From: Sagittula marina
Lineage (GTDB): Bacteria > Pseudomonadota > Alphaproteobacteria > Rhodobacterales > Rhodobacteraceae
Reading direction: 5' to 3'
DNA: 64,000 nucleotides
NCBI RefSeq assembly: GCF_014196795.1
Contig: NZ_JACIEJ010000008.1
Coordinates: forward strand, 124,001-188,000
Position numbers and translations under genes: made by a program. This document shows, in pieces, positions 7,857-16,990 of this stretch. The notes beneath the pieces are model-generated. The model was not told the DNA's origin, did not search any database, and was given only the letters and a program-made list of their open reading frames with translations. Numbering within the stretch: position 1 is the stretch's first letter; each line of letters starts with the position of its first letter.

Positions 7857-9044
7857 ATGCGTTTTTCGACCTTTATCGGGTCTGCCCTCATGGCAGTGGC
7901 CCTTGGTGCCCCGGTCAGAGCGCAGGATGTGCCCTGCGGTGGCAGTTTTTCGGGCTTTGTGAACGGGCTGGAGGACGAAGCCATCTCCATGGGATTTGAT
8001 TCGGCCAGCGTGGCGCGGTTCTTCTCCGGTGTGCAGCAAAGCCCGTCGGTGCTGAAAGCCGATCAAAGGCAAGGAATCTTTCAGGATCCTTTCATCACCT
8101 TTTCCCGCAAGCTGATCTCGCAAAGCCGTCTCGACAAGGGGCGGCAACTGGCAGGCCGCTATTCTGATGTGTTCGCCCGGATCCAGCAGGACTATGGCAT
8201 CGCACCGGGCGTGCTGCTGGCGTTCTGGGCGTTCGAAACCGATTACGGCGCGTTTCAGGGGGATTTCAACACGCTCAATGCGCTGGTGACCCTGTCACAC
8301 GATTGCCGCCGACCAGAGCTGTTCCGGCCGCAGATCTTTGCCGCGCTTCAGCTTTTCGAGAACGGTGACTTCAACCCGTCGACCACCACGGGCGCGTGGG
8401 CGGGCGAAATCGGGCAAGTGCAGATGCTGCCAAAGGATATCCTCGAAAACGGTGTGGACGGTGACGGCGACGGACATGTGACGCTTAAAACCTCCGCGGC
8501 CGATGCGCTGCTGTCCGGGGCCAAGATGCTGTCGAATCTGGGGTGGCGTCCGAATGAGCCGTGGCTGCAGGAGGTCGAGCTGCCCGATGACCTGAACTGG
8601 TACGACACCGGCCTGCATGACACCAAAACCGTGGCCGAGTGGGAGCAGCTTGGCGTGCGCGGGCGCAATGGCCCGCTGGACGACGCGCGGCTTGATGCGT
8701 CGATCATCATTCCACAGGGGCGCCGTGGCCCGGCCTTCATCGCCTATCCGAACTTTCGGGTATATTTCGAATGGAACCAAAGTTTTACCTACGTTCTGAC
8801 CGCCGCCTACTTTGGCACTCGGTTGGAGGGCGCGCCGGTCTACGACGCGGGCAATCCCGAGCCGGGCCTTTCCGGGGCACAGATGAAGTCGCTGCAATCC
8901 AAGCTTCAGGCGCGCGGTTACGATGTGGGGGAAGTGGACGGTATCCTCGGCTCCGGCACGCGCGATGCGGTGCGCGAGGTGCAGCGCGAACTGGGGATGC
9001 CCGCCGATGCGTGGCCGACCGCAGATCTTCTGAACCGTCTCTAA
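7857..9044 (+). CDS. Lytic murein transglycosylase, MltB family, with peptidoglycan-binding domain
   Basis: A 395-residue exported enzyme that cleaves peptidoglycan between MurNAc and GlcNAc with 1,6-anhydro product formation. A signal peptide spans about residues 1-22 (ending GAPVRA). The SLT-like catalytic domain carries Glu127 in LLAFWAFETDYGAF, and GAWAGEIGQVQMLP is the usual downstream signature. Residues from about 335 form a PG_binding_1 repeat (LQSKLQARGYDVGEVDGILG). The ATG at 7857 follows GGGAGGA; longer in-frame versions would begin in the AT-rich intergenic region and bury the signal peptide. The protein lacks a lipobox, so it should be periplasmic rather than outer-membrane anchored. 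Confidence 0.92.
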   Translation: MRFSTFIGSALMAVALGAPVRAQDVPCGGSFSGFVNGLEDEAISMGFDSASVARFFSGVQQSPSVLKADQRQGIFQDPFITFSRKLISQSRLDKGRQLAGRYSDVFARIQQDYGIAPGVLLAFWAFETDYGAFQGDFNTLNALVTLSHDCRRPELFRPQIFAALQLFENGDFNPSTTTGAWAGEIGQVQMLPKDILENGVDGDGDGHVTLKTSAADALLSGAKMLSNLGWRPNEPWLQEVELPDDLNWYDTGLHDTKTVAEWEQLGVRGRNGPLDDARLDASIIIPQGRRGPAFIAYPNFRVYFEWNQSFTYVLTAAYFGTRLEGAPVYDAGNPEPGLSGAQMKSLQSKLQARGYDVGEVDGILGSGTRDAVREVQRELGMPADAWPTADLLNRL

Positions 9045-9131
9045 GGACGCTTGCCAATCCAGCAGGGCGTTCCTCGGGCAAGCGCCAATCAGGAACGTCC
9101 TGCGCGCTGCTTGACCCCGCGCCGTCCCGGA

Positions 9132-9159
9132 ACCGCCCGCCTTTGATCCGGCGGGCGGT
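9132..9159. terminator. GC-rich hairpin between convergent mltB-like gene and ade
   Basis: Arms 9132-9141 (ACCGCCCGCC) and 9150-9159 (GGCGGGCGGT) pair perfectly around an 8-nt loop, 8 nt past the ade stop codon. The T-tract is poor. Position suggests it ends ade transcription. Confidence 0.5.
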
Positions 9160-9166
9160 GGGTCGG

Positions 9167-10861
9167 TCAGGAAATGATCTCGAACTTCACCACGTCGACC
9201 ATGCCGCGATCGGTGATCTTCAGCGCGGGAATCACAGGCAGGGCGAGGAACGCCAACTGCAAGAACGGCTCCTCCAGCGTGACACCCAGAGAGGTTGCCG
9301 CGGCCCGCAACTGTTCCAGCGCATCCCGAACCACCTCGAACGGTTCCAATGACATAAGGCCCGCCACAGGCAGCGCCAGCTCTGCCAGCACCGCGCCGTC
9401 CTTGACCACGACAAAGCCGCCTTCGATATCCGACAGTCGGTTGGCGGCGACGGCCATGTCATCGTAGGACGCACCGACGCAGGCGATGTTGTGATGGTCG
9501 TGGCAGACGGTAGAGGCAATGGCCCCCGCCTTCAGGCCAAACCCCTTCACGAACCCCGTGGCGATGTTGCCGTTCTTTCCATGCCGTTCCACCACGGCAA
9601 TGCGGATCAGGTCTCGCGCCGGATCGGGCCGCTTGTCGCCATCCGCGATCTCGATGTCCTCGTGCAGATGATCGGTCAGGATCTGCCCCTCGCGGATGCC
9701 AATCACATCGGTTTCGACCTTGTTGCCGCGATGGCGGAAATCCGTGGCGCTGACGGTCGGGGCCTTCACTGACCTGCGGCCCACGGGCGGCACGATCTGG
9801 CGCGCGGCAAAGGCCGCATCCGTCACCACCACGCCGCCCGCCATGACCATCTGCGCATCGCAGGCCTCAAGACTGCGCAGGGCGACGATGTCGGCCCGCT
9901 TTCCCGGTGCGATCTGGCCGCGGTCCTTCAGGCCAAAGGCCTCGGCGGCGGACAGCGACGCGGCACGATAGGCGGCCAGGGTCGGCGTGCCCAGCCGGAT
10001 CAGCTCCCGGATCATGTAGTCGAGATGCCCGTGTTCGCCGATGTCCAGCGGGTTGCGGTCGTCGGTGCACAGGCACATGTAGGGCGCTGTGCGCTCGCTC
10101 AGCAGAGGTTGCAAGGCGTGCAGGTCCTTGGACACCGACCCTTCGCGGATCAGCACACGCATCCCCTTGCGCAGCTTTTCCAACGCCTCTTCGGCGCTGG
10201 TCGCCTCATGCTCCGTGCGGATACCGGCGGAGATATAGGCGTTCAGATCCTTGCCCGTCAGCAGCGGGCAATGGCCGTCAATGTGCCCGCCCTCGAACAA
10301 GGCCAGCTTTTCCATGCAGCCGGTGTCGCGAAAGATCACGCCGGGGTAATTCATGAACTCCGCAAGCCCGAGGCCGGAGGCATGCCCCTTGAGCGCGGCG
10401 ATTTCAGGCGCGTGCAGCTCCGCCCCGGCGGTTTCCATGTGGGTAGAGGGCACGCAGGAAGACAGCTGGACCTTGATGTCCATCAGAGTGTGTTCGCTGG
10501 CCTGCTGGAAATAGCGAATGCCGTCGGAGCCGATCACATTGGCGATCTCATGCGGGTCGCAAATGGCCGTGGTGACGCCGCGCGGACCGACGCAGCGGTC
10601 GAACTCGAACGGTGTGACCAGCGAGGATTCGATATGCAGATGCGTGTCGATAAAGCCGGGCACAAGGATCAGGCCGGTGACGTCGATCACTTCGGCGGCG
10701 TCGTAGCTGTCCATGATGCCGACGATGGTGTCGCCGCAGATGGCAATGTCGCCGTCCAGCAGCTCGCCGGTCATCAGGTCAAAGATCTTGCCACCGCGCA
10801 GCACCTTGTCCGCCGGGGCGTCGCCCTTGCCTTGTGCGATGCGTGTTTCCAATGTGCTCAT
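9167..10861 (-). CDS. ade: Adenine deaminase
   Basis: A 564-residue amidohydrolase converting adenine to hypoxanthine and ammonia. Visible are the metal motif [13 protein letters not shown] near residue 70, the CDPHEIANV segment, the GHCPLL segment, TDDRNPLDI, and the C-terminal ade-specific region with STVCHDHHN. Length is that of bacterial Ade. Start ATG 10861 is preceded by GGAGCGGAC. It stands alone between a terminator and the amidase gene on the same strand (126-nt gap). Its product hypoxanthine is a substrate for the xanthine dehydrogenase encoded near 40 kb, so it contributes to purine salvage or catabolism. Confidence 0.95.
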   Translation of the reverse strand: MSTLETRIAQGKGDAPADKVLRGGKIFDLMTGELLDGDIAICGDTIVGIMDSYDAAEVIDVTGLILVPGFIDTHLHIESSLVTPFEFDRCVGPRGVTTAICDPHEIANVIGSDGIRYFQQASEHTLMDIKVQLSSCVPSTHMETAGAELHAPEIAALKGHASGLGLAEFMNYPGVIFRDTGCMEKLALFEGGHIDGHCPLLTGKDLNAYISAGIRTEHEATSAEEALEKLRKGMRVLIREGSVSKDLHALQPLLSERTAPYMCLCTDDRNPLDIGEHGHLDYMIRELIRLGTPTLAAYRAASLSAAEAFGLKDRGQIAPGKRADIVALRSLEACDAQMVMAGGVVVTDAAFAARQIVPPVGRRSVKAPTVSATDFRHRGNKVETDVIGIREGQILTDHLHEDIEIADGDKRPDPARDLIRIAVVERHGKNGNIATGFVKGFGLKAGAIASTVCHDHHNIACVGASYDDMAVAANRLSDIEGGFVVVKDGAVLAELALPVAGLMSLEPFEVVRDALEQLRAAATSLGVTLEEPFLQLAFLALPVIPALKITDRGMVDVVKFEIIS

Positions 10862-10987
10862 GAGGTCCGCTCCGATGGTTTTGCCAAGAACCTACAGGAT
10901 GGCCGCGCAGGGAAAAGACCTCTGCGCGGGGTTTCTGTATTCAATGCGACCGACGCAGGGCGTCCCGACCCGCGTGATGGCGGCCTG

Positions 10988-12406
10988 TCAGTGGGTGATG
11001 TTCGGGTCGATGGGCGTGGCCGAAAGTGCCAGCGCCTGTTCCAGGCGGCGGGCAATCTGCAACAGGCGAGCTTCGCCGCGCGGGGGGCCGATCAGTTGCA
11101 GGCCGACGGGCAGGCCACTTGGGGTGAAGCCCACAGGCAGGCTCAGCGCGGGCAGACCGGTGAGCGTGGCCAGAAAGGCAAAGCCGAGCCAGTCGAGGTA
11201 ATCCCTGGCCGGGTGGCCCGCGATCTCGGTGGGGTACTCGATCTCGACCGGCAAAGGCGCAAGGCCGGTGACCGGGCAGGCCAGCACGTCATGCGTGGCA
11301 AAGAGATCCATCATCGAGGCATAGCTGCGGGCGCGCGTGATATTGGCCTGCGCGATGTCGTCCACCGTCAGCGTGCCACCTTGGGCGATATTGGCGGCGA
11401 GCGTCGGTTTGAAATGGTCAGAGACCCGCTTGGGCGTGACCTGCGCCTTGGTCCACATGCTCACGCCGCGCAGCGTCCGAAAGGCATGTTCAAGACCGGG
11501 CAGCTTTGGCCGATGCTCCGTCACGGTGAGATCGGAGGCCTGCACACGGGTCAGCGCCCCGGTCAGAACATCACGGATTTCTGCGGTGACCGGCAGCTGG
11601 CCGAGGTCGTCAGAGAACGCGACGCGCACCGGGCCTGCGTCCCTTTGGCAGGCGTCGAGGAACCCGTCACCGGGGTAGGACAGCGGGTCCAGCGGGTCAA
11701 AGCCCGTCATCGCGTCGAGAAACAGGGCCACGTCGGACACGCTGCGCGCCATCGGCCCCTCCACCCCGAAGGGATCAAAGCTGTCCGCGCCCCCGCCAGA
11801 GGCCACGCGGCCCGGTGTCGGGCGCAGGCCCACGACACCGCAGTAGCTGGCGGGCGTGCGCAGCGAGCCGCCAAAGTCAGAGCCATGGCTGAGCCAGACC
11901 TCTCCCACCGCCAGCCCGGCCGCCGCCCCACCAGAGGACCCGCCCGCGTTCATCCGTGTGTCCCACGGGTTGCGGGTCGCCCCAAAGACGGCGTTGAACG
12001 TGTTGGCGCCTGCGCCCATTTCCGGCGTGTTGGTCTTGCCCATGACGATGGCGCCACGTGCTTCCAGACGGGTGACGAGGGGATCGGAGCGTTCCGGGAC
12101 ATGATCGGCAAAGGCGGCGCTGCCCCAGGTGGTGCGGACCCCGGCGACGGGCGTCAGGTCCTTTATGCCGATGGGCAGACCGGCAAGCAGGCTTGTCTGA
12201 TCCAGCCGTTGCGCAGCCGTGTTGGCGCGCTCCGGGCAGGGGGTGACCATGGCGTTGATCGCGGGCGAGGTTTGATTGATGCGCGTCAGGCTGGCGGCGA
12301 CCAGTTCACTGGCGGAGACCTCCCCGGCACGCAGCGCCTTGACCGCGTCGCAGGCGCTCAGGCCACAAAGGTCGGGGCCGGTGAAGGCAGGCTTAGCGCG
12401 CGTCAT
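10988..12406 (-). CDS. Amidase (amidase signature family)
   Basis: A 472-residue enzyme of the amidase signature family (Ser-cisSer-Lys triad). The catalytic Lys82 lies in LPIGIKDL, the cis-Ser in NAGGSSGGAAAG (about 153-164), and the nucleophile Ser181 in SDFGGSLRTPAS. The family includes amidases, acylamide hydrolases and GatA; no gatB or gatC is adjacent, and the sequence looks like a generic amidase, substrate unknown. I chose the ATG at 12406 (MTRAKP); it overlaps the last 14 nt of the upstream regulator gene, which implies translational coupling. An in-frame ATG at 12430 would deepen the overlap. Confidence 0.88.
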   Translation of the reverse strand: MTRAKPAFTGPDLCGLSACDAVKALRAGEVSASELVAASLTRINQTSPAINAMVTPCPERANTAAQRLDQTSLLAGLPIGIKDLTPVAGVRTTWGSAAFADHVPERSDPLVTRLEARGAIVMGKTNTPEMGAGANTFNAVFGATRNPWDTRMNAGGSSGGAAAGLAVGEVWLSHGSDFGGSLRTPASYCGVVGLRPTPGRVASGGGADSFDPFGVEGPMARSVSDVALFLDAMTGFDPLDPLSYPGDGFLDACQRDAGPVRVAFSDDLGQLPVTAEIRDVLTGALTRVQASDLTVTEHRPKLPGLEHAFRTLRGVSMWTKAQVTPKRVSDHFKPTLAANIAQGGTLTVDDIAQANITRARSYASMMDLFATHDVLACPVTGLAPLPVEIEYPTEIAGHPARDYLDWLGFAFLATLTGLPALSLPVGFTPSGLPVGLQLIGPPRGEARLLQIARRLEQALALSATPIDPNITH

Positions 12407-12725
12407 TTGGACCTGCGCAGAACATTTCATACAAAAGGCCGATCACGCGAGAAGTGTTCTCGTTTGCGAGGCTGTAGAAGATGGTCTTGCCCTCGCGCCG
12501 TGTCTTGACCAGACCTTCCTCGCGCAGGCGTGCCAACATCTGGCTGACCGCGGCCTGTCGGATGCCCAGCAGGGATTCCAGCTCGCCCACGGATTTCTCG
12601 CTGCTGCCGAGATGGCAGAGAATCATCAGCCGCCCTTCGTGCGCCAGCGTCTTCAGGAACGCGGCGGCATTTTGGGCATTGGTTTCCATTTCTTCCGGCG
12701 GGGCCGGGGGCGCTTTGGTGTCCAT
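12393..12725 (-). CDS. ArsR-family repressor, SqrR/BigR (persulfide-sensing) type
   Basis: A 110-residue winged-helix regulator with the ArsR recognition region GIRQAAVSQMLARLREEGLV and the wing KTRREGKTIFYSL. It has exactly two cysteines, Cys37 in MILCHL (alpha-2) and Cys103 in LYEMFC (alpha-5), 66 residues apart. These are the positions and spacing of the thiol pair (Cys41/Cys107) that forms a polysulfide bridge in Rhodobacter SqrR. It lacks the metal-binding CxC pattern of arsenic or cadmium sensors. Persulfide or redox sensing is thus likely (inference). It overlaps the amidase gene by 14 nt. The ATG at 12725 is preferred to a GTG at 12746, though the ribosome site is weak for both. Confidence 0.85.
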   Translation of the reverse strand: MDTKAPPAPPEEMETNAQNAAAFLKTLAHEGRLMILCHLGSSEKSVGELESLLGIRQAAVSQMLARLREEGLVKTRREGKTIFYSLANENTSRVIGLLYEMFCAGPNDAR

Positions 12726-12750
12726 GTCTCGATCTCGCTGCCTCACGCAA

Positions 12751-12774
12751 TTGTCATATTATACAGCTTGTCAT
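12751..12774 (-). promoter_or_regulatory. Putative promoter/operator of the SqrR-like gene
   Basis: On the minus strand a TATAAT box (12758-12763) lies about 35 nt before the regulator start. Two direct copies of ATGACAA (plus-strand TTGTCAT at 12751 and 12768, 17 nt apart) bracket it. That arrangement would suit autoregulation, but no binding site for this subfamily is proven here. Confidence 0.35.
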
Positions 12775-12923
12775 CACGGAAGGCGAGAACGGCTGAGGTC
12801 AGTGCCATGAGGGTGGAACTTGGAACGCGGTCGCGAACACGTGGTCATGTAGGTGGCTGGTTTCGGCGTGTCACCCCTCGTTCAGGATGATTTTTGCAGG
12901 CGCGCAGAAAGCGGCGCGATCTT

Positions 12924-14141
12924 TCACGAGGAAAGGATTTGCTTTTCACGGGTCAGAAACAGCCCGAGCGCCACGAAAATCAGCGCCAGAGACACCAGAA
13001 ACGGCGCACCGGGGAAGGGATCGCGGCCCGGCGCGGTGTAGGCGGCGAAGACCGATGTCATGATCAACGGCGACACAACAGAGGCCAGCGCCGCGGTCGA
13101 GGACAGGACCCCTTGCAACGCCCCCTGGCGGTCGGGTGTCAGCGAGCGGCTCATCATGCCTTGCATCGCGGGGCCGAGGGTGCCGCCCATGGCGGCCACG
13201 GGTGTCAGCGCCAGCACAGTCATGCCGTTGTCGATGAAGGGGATCAGCGCAAAGGCAGTCCCGGCACACAGCAGCCCGAACACGGCTGTGCCACCTTCAC
13301 CGAACCAGCGCAGCAGCAGGCGGATGATGCCCGCCTGTACCGCCGCGTAAGACAGGCCGAAAATGCCCAGGGAAATGCCGATGATGCTCGCACTCCAGCC
13401 GAAACGGGCGTGACCGAAGAACGACCAGACCGCCGGATAGACGGCAAAGGCCACATGGTAGAGGAACATGATAGACATGCCGCGTGTGATACCGGGCATT
13501 CTGGACAGGGCCTTGAACGCGCCAAAGGGGTTGGCTTCGCGCAAGTTGAAGGGGCGGCGGTTCTCCTGCTTGTGGGTCTCGGGGAAGGCGGCCAACCCCA
13601 GCAGCGTGTTTGCGGCGGCCAAGGCCCCTGCCAGCCAGAACGGCGCGCGGGTGCCGAATTCGCCCAGCAGGCCCCCGATGGTGGGACCAAGGACAAAGCC
13701 AAGGCCAAAGGCCGCGCCGATCAGCCCGAAGCTTTGCGTGCGTTTCTCAGGCGGCGACAGGTCCGCCATGGCCGCGAAGGCGGTGGAATGGGTGGCAGCG
13801 GCAAAGCCTCCGATGATGCGTGCGATCAGCAGCACCGTCAGGTCGTTGGTCATCGCCATGACCACGTAGTCCACCACCATCAGTCCCAGCGTCGCCAGCA
13901 GGATGCGTCTGCGCCCCACCGCGTCCGACAGGGCGCCCAGGAAAGGGGCGAACAGAAACTGCATCATGGCATAGGCCGTGGCCAGCACGCCGCCCCAGAC
14001 CGCCGCGCCCGACAGGCCGCGATGCGACACCTCCGAGATCAGGTCGGGCATCACCGGCAGGATCAGCCCGATCCCCATGGCGTCGATGGCCACGGTCACA
14101 AGCAGGAAGACGACCGGCAATTGCAGTTTCGGCAGGGCCAT
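12924..14141 (-). CDS. MFS efflux transporter, TetA-like (DHA1)
   Basis: A 405-residue inner-membrane transporter with about 12 helices. MFS motif A is seen in LGALSDAVGRRRILLA, and the helix-5 antiporter motif C in FGLGFVLGPTIGG. The N-terminus (VAIDAMGIGLILPVMP) is characteristic of tetracycline/multidrug DHA1 exporters, including the conserved Asp in helix 1. It is the last gene of the pcaD-hydrolase-pcaB operon, starting 3 nt after the pcaB-like stop, so its natural cargo may be an aromatic acid or lactone instead of an antibiotic. Length is normal for TetA-like proteins. Confidence 0.85.
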   Translation of the reverse strand: MALPKLQLPVVFLLVTVAIDAMGIGLILPVMPDLISEVSHRGLSGAAVWGGVLATAYAMMQFLFAPFLGALSDAVGRRRILLATLGLMVVDYVVMAMTNDLTVLLIARIIGGFAAATHSTAFAAMADLSPPEKRTQSFGLIGAAFGLGFVLGPTIGGLLGEFGTRAPFWLAGALAAANTLLGLAAFPETHKQENRRPFNLREANPFGAFKALSRMPGITRGMSIMFLYHVAFAVYPAVWSFFGHARFGWSASIIGISLGIFGLSYAAVQAGIIRLLLRWFGEGGTAVFGLLCAGTAFALIPFIDNGMTVLALTPVAAMGGTLGPAMQGMMSRSLTPDRQGALQGVLSSTAALASVVSPLIMTSVFAAYTAPGRDPFPGAPFLVSLALIFVALGLFLTREKQILSS

Positions 14142-14144
14142 ATG

Positions 14145-15470
14145 TCAGCCGAGGTCCGTGGACGCTTTGGCGAAGGCGCGCGCCTCGTCCGGCGCGGTGC
14201 CAAGCGTGTTCCTGGCATCGAACAAGCTGCCGGGCAGCTCCGGGTAGGCGGTCAGAGCCAGCTCCGCCAGCGGCTTTCCGGTGGTGCGCGCCTGCGTGCA
14301 AAGCTCTTTGACTGCGGCCTGAGCCTTGGGGCGGGACATCTGGTCGGTCAGCGCAAAGGTCAGCGCCTCCGCCAGCAACAGGCCGCCGGTGCCGTCGAGC
14401 GTGTCCTGCATGGCTTGCTGGTTGGGTGCCAGTGTCTCGGCCAGCTGTTGCGCGTGGGTCATGGCGGCGGAGCAGGCAAGGATCAGCTGCGGCAGCACCA
14501 GCCATTCGGTGAACCACGCCGCCCCGTCGCGCTGTTGGCGGTGCAGGCTGGCACCTTCGAGCGTGCTGTGCAGTCCCTGGGCATGGCGGGCGAGTGCCAC
14601 ACAGGCCGAAGGCTGAACCGGGTTTTGCTTTTGCGGCATGGTGGAGGAGCCGCCGGAGCCACCCAGTGTGACCTCTGAGATCCCCGATTGCGTGGCAAGG
14701 ATCAGGTCCTCGCCCATCTTGCCCGCCGCCAGCGCGCACCGGGTGAACCATGCCGCGATGTTCAGCACAGGGGAGCGGTCCGCATGCCAGCTGTGGCCGG
14801 GGTCGCTCAGGTTGAGTTTCTCCGCCAGATCGGCGCGCAGTCGAGCCGGATTGTCCCCCAGCGCAGAACCGGTTCCGGCCGCGCCGGAGAGCGAGACATA
14901 GAGGTTGCCGCGCACGGCGTCGGCGCCTTTGGCCAGAGACAGCAGCGGCCAGCCCCACTGCCCCACCTGCGCCCCGAAGGATGTGGGCGTCGCGTGCTGA
15001 CCGTAGGTGCGCGCGGCCATGGGGGTTTCGGCGTGGGCCGCTGCCAGTTTGCCAAGCGCCGTGACCGTGGCGGTCAGACGCTCCGCCTGTTGGGTCAGCG
15101 CCTGACGCAGCCGCAGCATCAGCGCGGTGTCCTGAATATCCTGCGAGGTCGCGCCCCAGTGCAGGTAGGCGGCGTGCTCCGGCGCTTGCATCGCTTCGCG
15201 GAAGGCGGCGACCAGCGCGGGCGTGGTCACGCCGTTCTGCGCCGTGGCCTTGGCCAGACCAACGGGATCGATCTGACATTCCAGGCTGGCGCGGTGGATC
15301 GCGACGGCGGCGGTTTCGGGGATGACGCCATGCGCGCCCTGAACTTGTGCCAGCGTGCCTTCGACCAGCATCATGGCGCGCACCTCGGCGCTGTCAGAGA
15401 ACAGGCGGGCGGTGTCCCCGGTGGGAAACAGGCCGCTGAGGTGGATGCTGTCAAAGGGCGTTGCGGGCAT
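14145..15470 (-). CDS. pcaB: 3-carboxy-cis,cis-muconate cycloisomerase-like lyase
   Basis: A 441-residue member of the fumarase/aspartase superfamily. The signature GGSGGSSTMPQKQNP (about residues 271-285) and the earlier WGATSQDIQDTALM segment match PcaB (beta-carboxymuconate lactonizing enzyme) and also adenylosuccinate lyases. Its place behind a pcaD-type gene makes PcaB the better call. It would convert 3-carboxymuconate to gamma-carboxymuconolactone in the protocatechuate branch of the beta-ketoadipate pathway. The gene is 3 nt downstream of a hydrolase gene and 3 nt upstream of the MFS gene. No pcaGH or pcaC is present nearby. Confidence 0.75.
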   Translation of the reverse strand: MPATPFDSIHLSGLFPTGDTARLFSDSAEVRAMMLVEGTLAQVQGAHGVIPETAAVAIHRASLECQIDPVGLAKATAQNGVTTPALVAAFREAMQAPEHAAYLHWGATSQDIQDTALMLRLRQALTQQAERLTATVTALGKLAAAHAETPMAARTYGQHATPTSFGAQVGQWGWPLLSLAKGADAVRGNLYVSLSGAAGTGSALGDNPARLRADLAEKLNLSDPGHSWHADRSPVLNIAAWFTRCALAAGKMGEDLILATQSGISEVTLGGSGGSSTMPQKQNPVQPSACVALARHAQGLHSTLEGASLHRQQRDGAAWFTEWLVLPQLILACSAAMTHAQQLAETLAPNQQAMQDTLDGTGGLLLAEALTFALTDQMSRPKAQAAVKELCTQARTTGKPLAELALTAYPELPGSLFDARNTLGTAPDEARAFAKASTDLG

Positions 15471-15473
15471 GTG

Positions 15474-16205
15474 TCAAAGTCCGTCTAGGTCGTGGGTCTG
15501 GCGCGCGATCTCATCAAGACGCGCGGCCAGCCGATCAGGCATGGAAAAGAAGGGCGAATGTGAGCTGTGCAGGTCGCTCACATCCTGTGGATCAAAGCGG
15601 TCTGCCATCACACGTTGAAAGGCGGGTGGAATGGCCCCGTCCTCGGTGCAGATGATGTAACTCTTTGGCAGGCTTTGTGATTGCTCGGTCAGCGCGATGG
15701 CGGTGTTGGAGGCGGCGGTGCTTTCGGGACACAGGTTCGCCACGGCGAACAGAACCGTCTCTGCCGGGCAATCGTGGTAAAAGGCATGGGTGCCGCCGGA
15801 GGTGTCGAAGGTGAAGCTGCGCTTGGTCCCCGAGGGGCGGATCAGTGGCACGAGCGGCTGTTCGTCCGCCTGCATCCGCATCTGGGACAGGCTGTGATCG
15901 GGCCAGGGCGTGTAGGCGCACAGATGCACGAGGCGGCGAATATTGTCAGCTGACAATTCTGCGGCCTGCGTGATGGAATAGCCGCCCATGGAATGGCCGA
16001 CGAGGATCGTGGGCTGGTCCAGATGCTCGACGATGCGCTGGCCGTAATCGCGCAGGCTGACCTGTTCGATGTCGGCGGGATCGTCGCCGTGACCTGGCAT
16101 ATCTATGGCAACCGCTTCGTGCCCCAAAGCCTGCAGGGCCGGGATCACATCGCGCCAGCACCATGCGCCGTGCGATGCGCCGTGGACCAGTAGGAAACGG
16201 GCCAT
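15474..16205 (-). CDS. Alpha/beta hydrolase, methylesterase-like (EstC/MES type)
   Basis: A 243-residue soluble alpha/beta hydrolase with nucleophile Ser72 in LVGHSMGGYS, an N-terminal FLLVHGASHGAWCWRD motif typical of plant-type methylesterases/hydroxynitrile lyases and bacterial EstC, and a likely catalytic His in SSHSPFFS. The substrate is unknown. The ATG overlaps the stop of the pcaD-type gene (TAATG), and 3 nt separate it from the pcaB-like gene. Its location inside a beta-ketoadipate operon suggests that it opens an aromatic ester feeding protocatechuate, but this is inference only. Confidence 0.85.
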   Translation of the reverse strand: MARFLLVHGASHGAWCWRDVIPALQALGHEAVAIDMPGHGDDPADIEQVSLRDYGQRIVEHLDQPTILVGHSMGGYSITQAAELSADNIRRLVHLCAYTPWPDHSLSQMRMQADEQPLVPLIRPSGTKRSFTFDTSGGTHAFYHDCPAETVLFAVANLCPESTAASNTAIALTEQSQSLPKSYIICTEDGAIPPAFQRVMADRFDPQDVSDLHSSHSPFFSMPDRLAARLDEIARQTHDLDGL

Positions 16206-16990
16206 TACGCGCCTTGTGCCTTGAGGAAGTCGCTGAGAACGCGGCCGTATTCCTCTGGGTTTTCAACGCAGGGCAGATGTCCTGCGCCACGGATCAGGTG
16301 CTTTTGCACGCCGGGGATCAGGTCGGCGGTCTCGAACACCAGATCAGGCGGGGTGGAGCCGTCCTCTGATCCGGCGATGGCCAGCGTCGGCAGGCGCAAG
16401 CCACTGGTCGAGTTCATGAAATCCGTGCCGGCGATGGCTGCGGCACAGCCGGTCCAGCCCGCGACGGGGGTGCGCAGGAACATCTGCTGCCAGCCGGGGA
16501 ATTCTTCGGTCTGTTGGAAGGACTGAGAAAACCAGCGGTCCATCGTGGGGTCGAGGATAAAGCCCAGCCCGTTTTCATTGACGGCCGCGATGCGGTCGGC
16601 CCACATGTCGCGGGTGCCGATCTTTGCCCCGGTGTTGGACAGAACCATGGCGCGCACAAGGTCGAGCCGCTTGGCTGCCAGACCCTGGGCGATCATGCCC
16701 CCAATGGACAGGCCGACGAAGACCGCGTTTTTCATCCCCACATGGTCCATCAGCCGTTCGGTGTCGGTGATGAGCGCACCCATGGAGTAGGGGGCGTCGG
16801 GCACTTCGGACAGACCGTGGCCGCGCTTGTCAAAACGCAGGATGCGCAGACCCTCGGGCAGCAGGGGCAGGATCTTGTCCCAGAGCCGGAAATCCGTCCC
16901 GAGGGAATTGGCGAAGACGACGGGCATCCCGTCCTCGGGGCCGGTCAGCGCGTAATGCAGGCGAATATCGCCGATCTGTGCCATCTGCAT
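16205..16990 (-). CDS. pcaD: 3-oxoadipate enol-lactonase
   Basis: A 261-residue alpha/beta hydrolase that opens beta-ketoadipate enol-lactone to beta-ketoadipate. Seen are the nucleophile Ser95 in FVGLSIGGMIAQGLA, a characteristic PcaD stretch, and the preceding RFDKRGHGLSEVP. The acid in AGSEDGSTP and the His in GAGHLPCVENPE complete the triad. The ATG at 16990 is preceded by GGAGGA at 7 nt; a much longer in-frame frame upstream has no ribosome site and odd composition, so I rejected it. It is the first gene of the operon pcaD-hydrolase-pcaB-MFS. Confidence 0.9.
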   Translation of the reverse strand: MQMAQIGDIRLHYALTGPEDGMPVVFANSLGTDFRLWDKILPLLPEGLRILRFDKRGHGLSEVPDAPYSMGALITDTERLMDHVGMKNAVFVGLSIGGMIAQGLAAKRLDLVRAMVLSNTGAKIGTRDMWADRIAAVNENGLGFILDPTMDRWFSQSFQQTEEFPGWQQMFLRTPVAGWTGCAAAIAGTDFMNSTSGLRLPTLAIAGSEDGSTPPDLVFETADLIPGVQKHLIRGAGHLPCVENPEEYGRVLSDFLKAQGA

